Below are positions 1 through 4,824 of a stretch of 6,384 nucleotides of DNA, one piece after another. Made by a program: the position numbers and the translations under genes. The notes beneath the pieces are model-generated. The model was not told the DNA's origin, did not search any database, and was given only the letters and a program-made list of their open reading frames with translations. Location of the stretch: contig JAEXXR010000041.1 in the NCBI GenBank assembly GCA_023405705.1, forward strand, positions 1 to 6,384. The letters are read 5' to 3'. The DNA comes from Actinomycetes bacterium (GTDB lineage Bacteria > Actinomycetota > Thermoleophilia > Solirubrobacterales > Solirubrobacteraceae). The stretch's first letter is position 1, and every line of letters starts with the position of its first letter.

Positions 1-15
1 GTGCCGCCCGCTCCG

Positions 16-885
16 CTACGCCGCCGCACGCGCACCCTCTCCCACGAAGGCGCGCAGCTCGGCGAGCAGCGCGTCGGGGCGGTCGAGCGGGACGAGCGTG
101 AAGCTGTCGTCGACCTCGACCAGCCGGCCCTGCGGCAGCAGCTCGGCGAGCCGCCGGCCGTGCTCGCGCGGCATCAGCTTGTCCTCGCTCGCCCACACGA
201 CGAGCGCGGGACGGTCGAAGTCGCGCAGCCGCTCGGTCGCGGCGATCGTCTCCGCGTGCGTGAAGCGCGAGCCGGCGTACTTCGCCATGTCGCGGCGGAT
301 CGCGCGCGAGCGGGTCGGCGCGAACCACGCCTGCGCGAGCTCCTCGGGCACCGGCCGCTTGCTCATCCAGCCGAACAGCGGCGGGAGGCGGCGCAGCCGC
401 CGGCTGCGCAGCGGCGGCATCGCGAGCGCGACGCCGACCTGGCCGAGCGTGCTGATCAGCACCGCCAGCTTTCCGGGCAGGCCGGGCGGGAAGTTGTCGA
501 ACGCCTCGCAGGCGCAGAGCACGAGCCGGCCGACGCGCGCGTCGAGGCCCATCTCCACGAGCAGGATCGGCCCACCCCAGTCGTTCAGCACGAGCGTCGC
601 GTCGTGCAGGTCGAGCGCGTCGAGGAAGTCGGCGACCAGCTGCGTCATCCCGCGCAGCGACAGGTCGGCGTCGTCGCGCATCGGCAGGCGGTGGGCGCCG
701 AGCGGGAGCGTCGGCGCGATCACGCGCGCCTCCCGCGCCAGCCCCGGCGCGACCTCGCGCCAGACCGTCCCGTCCATCAGCAGCCCGTGCAGCAGCACGA
801 TGACGGGCGCGTCGCCGCCCCGTCCCGGCGGCGGACCGCTGTCGTCGTACTCGATCGAACCGGCCGCAAGCTCGACCGTCGGCAT
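16..885 (-). CDS. Alpha/beta-hydrolase with Asp nucleophile (haloalkane dehalogenase/epoxide hydrolase-like fold)
   Basis: 289-residue alpha/beta-hydrolase, no signal peptide, probably cytoplasmic. Seen: an oxyanion-type HG at residues 33-34 (LLHGLLMDG), the nucleophile elbow NDWGG at 101-105 with Asp102 where esterases have Ser, and a late acidic turn at Asp235 (WASEDKLMP). Asp nucleophiles are known in haloalkane dehalogenases and epoxide hydrolases, and Trp103 sits where dehalogenases hold a halide-stabilising Trp. The histidine expected near the C-terminus is absent: that segment reads VDDSFTLVPLDRP (258-270). From memory, a group of actinobacterial hydrolases shares this His-less ending, so it is probably a family trait rather than decay. 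The ATG at 885 is supported by GAGGT at 891-895, five bases upstream. It is divergent from a TetR gene and likely regulated by it. Substrate unknown; 'haloalkane dehalogenase' should not be assumed. Confidence 0.9.
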   Translation of the reverse strand: MPTVELAAGSIEYDDSGPPPGRGGDAPVIVLLHGLLMDGTVWREVAPGLAREARVIAPTLPLGAHRLPMRDDADLSLRGMTQLVADFLDALDLHDATLVLNDWGGPILLVEMGLDARVGRLVLCACEAFDNFPPGLPGKLAVLISTLGQVGVALAMPPLRSRRLRRLPPLFGWMSKRPVPEELAQAWFAPTRSRAIRRDMAKYAGSRFTHAETIAATERLRDFDRPALVVWASEDKLMPREHGRRLAELLPQGRLVEVDDSFTLVPLDRPDALLAELRAFVGEGARAAA

Positions 886-890
886 GGCGC

Positions 891-895
891 ACCTC
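891..895 (-). promoter_or_regulatory. Ribosome binding site of the hydrolase gene
   Basis: On the minus strand GAGGT lies five bases before the ATG at 885. It is the best-spaced Shine-Dalgarno sequence in the window and fixes the hydrolase start. Confidence 0.6.
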
Positions 896-932
896 GCTGT
901 CCGGGGAAGGACGGCCGCCGGGATGCAATGGG

Positions 933-944
933 TCTTCCGGAAGA
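933..944. promoter_or_regulatory. Perfect 12-bp palindrome in the hydrolase/tetR gap
   Basis: TCTTCCGGAAGA reads identically on both strands, with six of six base pairs per half. It lies 47 bp upstream of the hydrolase ATG and 59 bp upstream of the tetR ATG. It may be an operator for a second regulator or a small hairpin in the hydrolase 5' leader. No match to a known operator class was recognised. Confidence 0.4.
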
Positions 945-958
945 GGCCGTCTCATTGA

Positions 959-976
959 CTAGATAGATCGCTCTAG
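959..976. promoter_or_regulatory. Likely operator of the adjacent LmrA/YxaF-type TetR regulator
   Basis: CTAGATAGATCGCTCTAG is an 18-bp dyad with seven of nine symmetric pairs (CTAGA..GA/TC..TCTAG). It resembles, from memory, the TAGAC..TC..TCTA boxes bound by Bacillus LmrA/YxaF, the subgroup the adjacent TetR protein belongs to. It sits between the two divergent genes, where binding could repress both. A TTGACT hexamer at 955-960 overlaps its left end, but no good -10 follows at normal spacing. Confidence 0.6.
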
Positions 977-983
977 CGAGGAC

Positions 984-993
984 GATAGCTATC
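984..993. promoter_or_regulatory. Second palindrome and -10-like box before tetR
   Basis: GATAGCTATC is a perfect 10-bp palindrome, and the flanking GA/TC pairs extend it to 16 bp (981-996) with one mismatch. It contains or overlaps TATCAT (990-995), a TANNNT -10-like hexamer ending eight bases before the tetR ATG. It could be an auxiliary operator or part of the tetR core promoter. No -35 is visible at 16-19 bp. Confidence 0.4.
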
Positions 994-1003
994 ATCGGAG
1001 GAG

Positions 1004-1666
1004 ATGTCGAACGCCGACGGACAGCACGCTGACCCGCCCGAGCCGGCCGAGGGCTGGCCGGCCTCCGGCGATCGCGGCGACCCGACCGCACCGCCCACCA
1101 CGCGCGAGCGGTTCCTCTACGCGGGCGCCGAGCTGTTCGGCCGGCAGGGCTTCACCGGCACGGGCGTGAAGCAGATCGTCGGCGCCGCGCAGGCGCCGTT
1201 CGGCTCGCTCTATCACCACTTCCCGGGTGGCAAGGACCAGCTCGGGGAGGAGGTGATCCGCGTCGCCGGCGGCATGTACGGCCAGCTCGTCACCGCGCTG
1301 ATCGACGAGCACGCCGACATCGCGGTCGGGATCGAGGAGGCGTTCCGGCTGGCCGGCGTACACCTCGCCGACAGCGGTTGGCTCGACGCCTGCCCGATCG
1401 CGACGATGACGCTGGAGACCGCCAGCGCCAGCGAGCCGATGCGAACCGCCTCCCACGAGGTCTTCGAGGCGTGGTTCGCGCAGCTCGCAGCGCGCTACGA
1501 GACGGCCGGCATCGACCCCGGCCGCGCCCGCCCGCTCGCGATCGCCACCCTCTCGCTGCTGGAGGGCGCCTTCATCTTCGCCCGCGCCGCCCGCGCCACC
1601 GAGCCGCTCGACGTCGCCGGCAGGCAGGCCGCCGACGCCGTCCGCGCGGCGCTGGCACAGACCTGA
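1004..1666 (+). CDS. TetR-family transcriptional regulator, LmrA/YxaF type
   Basis: 220-residue DNA-binding repressor. Residues 1-32 are a Pro/Gly/Asp-rich, probably disordered extension. The TetR helix-turn-helix spans about 33-80, with the recognition region FGSLYHHF at 66-73. The ligand domain contains ACPIATMTLE at 129-138, the CPIA signature remembered from the LmrA/YxaF/QacR-like group, whose members respond to small aromatic or drug-like molecules. The ATG at 1004 is the only in-frame start before the HTH, because an in-frame TAG lies at 986. GGAGGAG directly abuts the ATG, unusually close for a Shine-Dalgarno, so a leaderless or near-leaderless message is possible. It is divergent from the Asp-nucleophile hydrolase, with dyads between them, so that gene and itself are the likely targets. 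It converges on vapC with only 15 bases between stop codons. Confidence 0.92.
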   Translation: MSNADGQHADPPEPAEGWPASGDRGDPTAPPTTRERFLYAGAELFGRQGFTGTGVKQIVGAAQAPFGSLYHHFPGGKDQLGEEVIRVAGGMYGQLVTALIDEHADIAVGIEEAFRLAGVHLADSGWLDACPIATMTLETASASEPMRTASHEVFEAWFAQLAARYETAGIDPGRARPLAIATLSLLEGAFIFARAARATEPLDVAGRQAADAVRAALAQT

Positions 1667-1681
1667 AGCGGCCTCTCGGAA

Positions 1682-2083
1682 TCAGCCGCGGATCTGCCGC
1701 AGCTCGACGCCGAGGTCGAGCCCGTCCCAGGCCCGATCGGCGGTCAGCGCCGGCTGCCCGAGCCGGAGCGCGAGCGCCACGCACGCCTGGTCGCCGAGCG
1801 AGAGGCCGGCCTCCTTCGTCAGCGGTCGCAGCCGGGCGATCTCGGCCGCGTCGGCGGTCGTCAGCGGCTCGACGTCGACCGCGCCGTCGATCAGCCCGCG
1901 CTCGGTCAGTCGCCGCAGGAACCTCACCGGGTCGGCGCCGTGTGCGGCCACACGCGACAGCACCTCAGCAAGGTTGGCCGCGGAGATGACGGCGCCGCTT
2001 GCGATCGCATCCGCGACCGCTTCGCTGCCGCGCTCGTCCTTGAGATAGGCGAGGAACGCGGAGGCGTCGAGGACCGTCCGCAC
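1682..2083 (-). CDS. vapC: PIN-domain ribonuclease toxin, VapC family
   Basis: 133-residue single-domain PIN protein, the usual VapC length. The acidic residues expected to bind Mg2+/Mn2+ are all present: Asp6 in VLDASAF, Glu40 in NLAEV, Asp98 in LSLGDQACVALA and Asp116 in LTADRAW, so it looks catalytically intact. Known family role: sequence-specific RNA cleavage (tRNA or rRNA) that slows translation when the antitoxin is degraded. It starts with GTG at 2083, whose first base is also the last base of the vapB stop (TAGTG). GAGGAG inside the vapB end serves as a ribosome-binding site, so the two are translationally coupled. The target RNA cannot be inferred from sequence. Confidence 0.92.
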   Translation of the reverse strand: MRTVLDASAFLAYLKDERGSEAVADAIASGAVISAANLAEVLSRVAAHGADPVRFLRRLTERGLIDGAVDVEPLTTADAAEIARLRPLTKEAGLSLGDQACVALALRLGQPALTADRAWDGLDLGVELRQIRG

Positions 2084-2349
2084 TACTCCTCGTCCTCGCG
2101 CGCCGCTTCGCGACGACGCTCGTCAGCCAACTCGTCGACGAGCGAGCCGGCATCCGGCAGCAGGTCGGCGAGCAGCCCGCGATTGCGGTCGGCGATCGCA
2201 CGGTAGGGCCGAAGCCGAACCGACCCGTCCGGCTCGGTGCTCAGCAGCATTTGCGTGCCCGGTTTCAATCCCAGCTCGGCACGCACGGCTGCCGGCAGCA
2301 CGACGCGACCGCGATCCCCGACGGTGACATGTCGCTCAGCATGGGCCAT
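2083..2349 (-). CDS. vapB: AbrB/MazE-fold antitoxin, VapB family
   Basis: 88 residues. The N-terminal swapped-hairpin AbrB/SpoVT DNA-binding domain covers about 7-50 (VTVGDRGRVVLPAAVRAELGLKPG, then a strand ending RLRPYR). The C-terminal tail, about 51-88, is helical and charged, ending AAREDEE, and would wrap and inhibit the VapC active site. Family members bind their own promoter as a VapBC complex. The start is ATG 2349, since no other start precedes the AbrB domain. No Shine-Dalgarno is evident; TACGGT lies six bases before the ATG. It overlaps vapC by one base. The region upstream is AT-rich with two dyads, suitable for autoregulation. Confidence 0.9.
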   Translation of the reverse strand: MAHAERHVTVGDRGRVVLPAAVRAELGLKPGTQMLLSTEPDGSVRLRPYRAIADRNRGLLADLLPDAGSLVDELADERRREAAREDEE

Positions 2350-2355
2350 ATCTCG

Positions 2356-2361
2356 ACCGTA
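2356..2361 (-). promoter_or_regulatory. Putative -10 element of vapBC
   Basis: The minus strand reads TACGGT, a TANNNT-type -10, ending six bases before the vapB ATG. That spacing would start transcription at or next to the ATG, giving a leaderless message. No -35 is seen at standard distance; TTGACG at 2369-2374 is only seven bases upstream, too close to pair with it. Confidence 0.35.
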
Positions 2362-2370
2362 CCAAATACG
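2358..2370. promoter_or_regulatory. Candidate VapB(C) operator, dyad 1
   Basis: CGTACCAAATACG has 4-bp arms CGTA/TACG around five bases. It overlaps the -10-like box of vapBC, where an autorepressor would act. The short arms make it only suggestive. Confidence 0.3.
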
Positions 2371-2379
2371 TCAAAATTC

Positions 2380-2393
2380 CCACATCTATATGG
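2380..2393. promoter_or_regulatory. Candidate VapB(C) operator, dyad 2
   Basis: CCACATCTATATGG is a 14-bp imperfect palindrome (CCA.AT/AT.TGG) in the AT-rich patch of the vapB/SDR divergent gap. It could be a second autoregulatory site or affect the divergent SDR gene. Confidence 0.3.
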
Positions 2394-2432
2394 AGTGCCA
2401 CGCGCACCCGGCGCACTTGCGCGGACGGGGCG

Positions 2433-2451
2433 GTACCGTGGCGTACCATGG
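2433..2451 (+). repeat. Short direct repeat over the SDR start, with -10-like box
   Basis: GTACCGTGG (2433-2441) and GTACCATGG (2443-2451) are direct repeats differing at one base, in register ten bases apart. The second contains the SDR ATG. TACCGT (2434-2439) in the first copy is a TANNNT -10-like hexamer eight bases before the ATG. There is no Shine-Dalgarno between, so leaderless initiation is plausible. The repeat may also be chance. Confidence 0.35.
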
Positions 2452-3275
2452 CACAAGCAACAGTGGTCAACGGGCGCACCGCGGTCGTCACCGGCGCGGC
2501 GTCGGGGATAGGGCGGGCGCTCGCGCAGCGGCTCGCGGGGCACGGCTGCCCGGTCGCGATCTGCGACTGGGACGAGGCCGGGCTGGAGGAGACGGCGGCC
2601 TCGATCTCCGGGCCCGTGCTGGCGCGCAGGCTCGACGTCAGCGACCGCCACGGCGCGCTCGCCTTCGCGGCCGAGGTCGCCGAGTGGGCGCCGGCGCCGC
2701 TCGGGCTGGTCGTCAACAACGCCGGCGTGACCGTGTCGCAGACGGCCGCCGAGGGCTCGGTCGAGGACGACGAGTGGGTGATGAACGTCAACTTCTGGGG
2801 CGTCGTCCACGGCACGCGGGCCTACCTGCCGATCCTGCTGAGACAGAGAAGCGGCGCGATCGTGAACGTGTCGAGCGTCTTCGGGCTGATGGCCTTCCCG
2901 ACGCAGTCGTCGTACTGCGCGTCGAAGTTCGCGGTGCGCGGCTACACGGAGGCGCTGCGCCACGAGCTGCGCGGCAGCGGCGTCAAGGCGATCACCGTCC
3001 ACCCGGGCGGCATCCGCACGAACATCGTCAAGAACGCCCGCTTCCACGTCGACGACCAGGGCGGCACCGACCACGAGAGAATGGTCAGAGAGTTCGCCAG
3101 AATCGCCCGCACGTCGCCGAACAAGGCGGCGAAGACGATCCACGAGGGCGTCGCCAAGGGCAAGGACCGGATCCTGATCGGCCCCGACGCGACCGCGATC
3201 TCGCTGCTGACGCGCGCGGTGCCGGTGCGCTATTTCGACGTGATCGAGCGCGGCATGGGACTGGTGCGCCGGTAG
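2448..3275 (+). CDS. Short-chain dehydrogenase/reductase (classical SDR)
   Basis: 275-residue Rossmann-fold NAD(P)-dependent oxidoreductase. The full classical SDR set is present: cofactor motif TGAASGIG at 15-22, Asp40 ending strand 2 (ICDWD, favouring NAD over NADP), LDVSD at 62-66, NNAG at 90-93, Asn115, Ser143, and the YxxxK catalytic pair Tyr156/Lys160, then HPGGIRTNI at 185-193 in the cofactor loop. After about residue 195 an extended region (RFHVDDQGGTDHERMVREFARIAR) forms the substrate lid. The C-terminus (about 246-275) carries a hydrophobic/basic stretch, perhaps membrane-associating; there is no signal peptide. Substrate not identifiable. ATG 2448 lies nine codons before the fold. 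Fifty bases separate it from the downstream cation transporter. It uses five AGA arginine codons (residues 132, 134, 211, 214, 218), unlike the genes to its left. Confidence 0.92.
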   Translation: MAQATVVNGRTAVVTGAASGIGRALAQRLAGHGCPVAICDWDEAGLEETAASISGPVLARRLDVSDRHGALAFAAEVAEWAPAPLGLVVNNAGVTVSQTAAEGSVEDDEWVMNVNFWGVVHGTRAYLPILLRQRSGAIVNVSSVFGLMAFPTQSSYCASKFAVRGYTEALRHELRGSGVKAITVHPGGIRTNIVKNARFHVDDQGGTDHERMVREFARIARTSPNKAAKTIHEGVAKGKDRILIGPDATAISLLTRAVPVRYFDVIERGMGLVRR

Positions 3276-3309
3276 CTCCGGCACCCCCGCGCACGTAGCG
3301 CGAACGGAC

Positions 3310-3315
3310 TATCCT
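3310..3315 (+). promoter_or_regulatory. Putative -10 element of the cation transporter gene
   Basis: TATCCT, a TANNNT hexamer, ends ten bases before the ATG at 3326, so transcription would begin a few bases from the start codon. No -35 is clear. If the box is not used, the gene is read through from the SDR gene. Confidence 0.35.
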
Positions 3316-3325
3316 CGCCTGGGCC

Positions 3326-4270
3326 ATGGCCCAGGCGGACCGCCGCACACGCCTGCTGCGACTCGTCTACCTGTCGATCGCCGCCGCAGTCGTCACGATC
3401 GCACTGAAGTTCGGCGCCTGGGCGGTGACCGGCTCGGTCGGCCTGCTGTCCGACGCCGCCGAGTCGGTCGTCAACCTCGTCGCCGCGCTGTTCGCGCTCG
3501 TCGTCGTGCAGTGGTCGACGCGGCCGCCCGATGAGGAGCACACCTACGGCCACGAGAAGGCCGACTACCTCTCGGCCGGCGTCGAGGGCGCGCTGATCAT
3601 CCTCGCCGCCGCGACGATCTGCGTCACCGCCGTCGACCGGCTGATGAACCCGTCGGAGATCAGCGACGTCGGGATCGGCCTCGCGGTCGCGATCGGCGCC
3701 TCGCTGATCAACCTCGCCGTCGGGCGCAAGCTGATCGGCGCCGGGCGCGAGTACAGATCGATGACGCTGGAGGCCGACGGCAAGCACCTGCTGACCGACG
3801 TGTGGACGTCGGCCGGCGTCGTGATCGCCGTCGCGCTGGTCGCGATCACCGGCTGGGAGCCGCTCGACCCGATCGTCGCGCTCGCCGTCGCCGCCAACAT
3901 CATCGTCACCGGCGTCGGGCTCGTCCGCCGCTCGACCGACGGCCTGCTCGACCGCGCGCTGACCGACGAGGAGCTCGCGAAGGTCGACGCGGTGCTGCGC
4001 GCGCACGCCTCCGACCAGGTCCAGTTCCACGCGCTGCGCAGCCGCCGTGCCGGCAGCCGCGCCTTCGTCTCCACGCACGTGCTCGTGCCGGGCGACTGGT
4101 CGGTGCAGAGAGGGCACGACCTCGCCGAGCAGCTCGACCGCGAGCTGCGCGAGGCGCTCGGCCACGCGACCGTCTTCACCCACCTCGAGCCGCTCGAGGA
4201 CCCGGCCTCCTTCGAGGACACCGGCCTCGACCGCTGGACCGAGCCGCACGGCGACGGCTCGCGCGGCTGA
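3326..4270 (+). CDS. Cation diffusion facilitator (CDF) divalent-metal exporter, YiiP/FieF-like
   Basis: 314-residue inner-membrane metal/proton antiporter. About six membrane helices fall within residues 12-205, and a cytoplasmic metal-sensing domain within about 210-292. Aligned by eye to E. coli YiiP, transport site A is Glu46 and Asn50 in helix 2 (SDAAESVVN) with His154 and Asp158 in helix 5 (DGKHLLTDVW). YiiP has Asp/Asp plus His/Asp, and zinc-selective relatives His/Asp plus His/Asp. The E/N pair argues against a canonical zinc exporter and leaves Fe, Mn, Co or other substrates open. Site B ligands are Asp69, His72 and His76 (DEEHTYGHEKAD). C-domain ligands His235, His251, His264 and His286 are kept, with Glu288 at YiiP's Asp285. 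The gene follows the SDR gene by 50 bases and ends at a hairpin shared with convergent soxR. ATG 3326 leaves a short basic N-terminus before helix 1. Confidence 0.93.
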   Translation: MAQADRRTRLLRLVYLSIAAAVVTIALKFGAWAVTGSVGLLSDAAESVVNLVAALFALVVVQWSTRPPDEEHTYGHEKADYLSAGVEGALIILAAATICVTAVDRLMNPSEISDVGIGLAVAIGASLINLAVGRKLIGAGREYRSMTLEADGKHLLTDVWTSAGVVIAVALVAITGWEPLDPIVALAVAANIIVTGVGLVRRSTDGLLDRALTDEELAKVDAVLRAHASDQVQFHALRSRRAGSRAFVSTHVLVPGDWSVQRGHDLAEQLDRELREALGHATVFTHLEPLEDPASFEDTGLDRWTEPHGDGSRG

Positions 4271-4297
4271 GCGCCGCGGACCTCGGGACCGCGGCGC
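4271..4297. terminator. Bidirectional GC hairpin terminator between the CDF gene and soxR
   Basis: A perfect 9-bp inverted repeat, GCGCCGCGG (4271-4279) and CCGCGGCGC (4289-4297), with a 9-base loop. It begins at the base after the CDF stop and ends 11 bases before the soxR stop, so it serves both convergent genes. There is no T-run, as is common for hairpins in high-GC actinobacteria. Confidence 0.7.
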
Positions 4298-4308
4298 GCG
4301 CGCCGGTC

Positions 4309-4752
4309 CTAGGCGCCGCCGCCGTTCCAGACGGCCGGGCCGGGACCGAAGCGCGCGGCGACGTCGCCGGGGTTGGCCAGTCTGCAGCGCGCGAGCGAGA
4401 GGCAGCCGCAGCCGATGCAGTCTGTCAGGCCGGACTTGAGCCGCTCCAGCTCCGCGATCCGCTCGTCGATCCGCTCGCTCCAGCGCTGCGACAGCTTCGC
4501 CCAGTCGGAGCGCTTCGGGACACGGTCGTCGGGCAGCTTCTCGAGCTCCTCGCCGATCTCCTCCAGCGTCAGCCCGACCTTCTGCGCGAAGACGACGAAG
4601 GCGACCCGCCGGATCACCGGCCGGGAGAAGCGGCGGTGGCCGGAGGAGTTGCGCTCGGCTCTGATCAGGCCGCGCTCCTCGTAGTAGCGCAGCGCGCTGG
4701 TGGCGACCCCGCTGCGCTCCGCCAGCTCCCCGATCGTCAGCTGCTCGGACAT
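4309..4752 (-). CDS. soxR: Redox-sensing MerR-family regulator SoxR
   Basis: 147-residue dimeric transcription activator carrying a [2Fe-2S] cluster. The MerR winged HTH opens the protein (LTIGELAERSGVATSALRYYEERGLI, 5-30, then SSGHRRF 36-42). A dimerisation helix covers about 80-110. The cluster-binding cysteines are Cys112, Cys115, Cys117 and Cys123 (CIGCGCLSLARC), the exact CX2CXCX5C spacing of SoxR, followed by the diagnostic NPGD at 127-130. Oxidation of the cluster by redox-cycling compounds or superoxide activates transcription in known SoxR proteins; outside enterics it often responds directly to redox-active metabolites. ATG 4752 is the first start and sits directly before the HTH. 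The gene lies 72 bases downstream of the FabR/DesT-like gene on the same strand, with a SoxR box in that gap. No SoxS gene is present. Confidence 0.96.
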   Translation of the reverse strand: MSEQLTIGELAERSGVATSALRYYEERGLIRAERNSSGHRRFSRPVIRRVAFVVFAQKVGLTLEEIGEELEKLPDDRVPKRSDWAKLSQRWSERIDERIAELERLKSGLTDCIGCGCLSLARCRLANPGDVAARFGPGPAVWNGGGA

Positions 4753-4759
4753 GCGCGGC

Positions 4760-4784
4760 AGTCAACCACGGGAAGGGGTTGACT
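4760..4784. repeat. 8-bp inverted repeat upstream of soxR, overlapping the SoxR box
   Basis: AGTCAACC (4760-4767) and GGTTGACT (4777-4784) are perfect inverted repeats around a nine-base loop. They could form a hairpin in the soxR leader or a second protein-binding dyad. The right arm shares its last two bases with the SoxR box. Each arm contains TTGACT in one orientation, but only the plus-strand copy is placed like a -35. Confidence 0.45.
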
Positions 4785-4800
4785 TCAAGTGCGCTTGAAG
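4783..4800. promoter_or_regulatory. SoxR box (SoxR operator)
   Basis: CTTCAAGTGCGCTTGAAG is an 18-bp dyad with eight of nine pairs symmetric. By eye it matches the E. coli soxS operator at 13 of 18 positions, including the CAAG...CTTGA core. It is centred about 40 bases upstream of the soxR ATG. On the plus strand TTGACT (4779-4784) overlaps its left edge exactly as the -35 does in known SoxR-activated promoters, but no convincing -10 follows after about 19 bases. On the minus strand, toward soxR, no good -35/-10 pair frames it. Autoregulation of soxR is the simplest reading. Confidence 0.8.
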
Positions 4801-4824
4801 ATCTGGCGGCCGGCGGCGAGCGCC

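Noticed and set aside
16..885. Naming the hydrolase a haloalkane dehalogenase from the Asp-Trp pair.
   Set aside because: The catalytic His is missing at the usual place and the HG loop lacks the Asn typical of those enzymes, so the specific activity is unsupported.
98..958. Long plus-strand frames opposite the hydrolase (1-966 and 98-958).
   Set aside because: Both are antisense to an intact alpha/beta-hydrolase and encode Arg/Ser/Ala-rich sequence without motifs.
1667..1681. A terminator between the convergent tetR and vapC genes.
   Set aside because: The 15-base gap contains no inverted repeat long enough to form a stem.
2369..2374. TTGACG on the minus strand as a -35 for vapBC.
   Set aside because: A -10 at 16-18 bp would fall on or after the vapB start codon, and the actual -10-like TACGGT is only seven bases away.
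2237..3298. Alternative frames overlapping the SDR gene on both strands (for example 2237-3298 plus, 2265-3284 minus).
   Set aside because: The SDR frame alone carries the full set of cofactor and catalytic motifs; the others are compositionally biased shadows.
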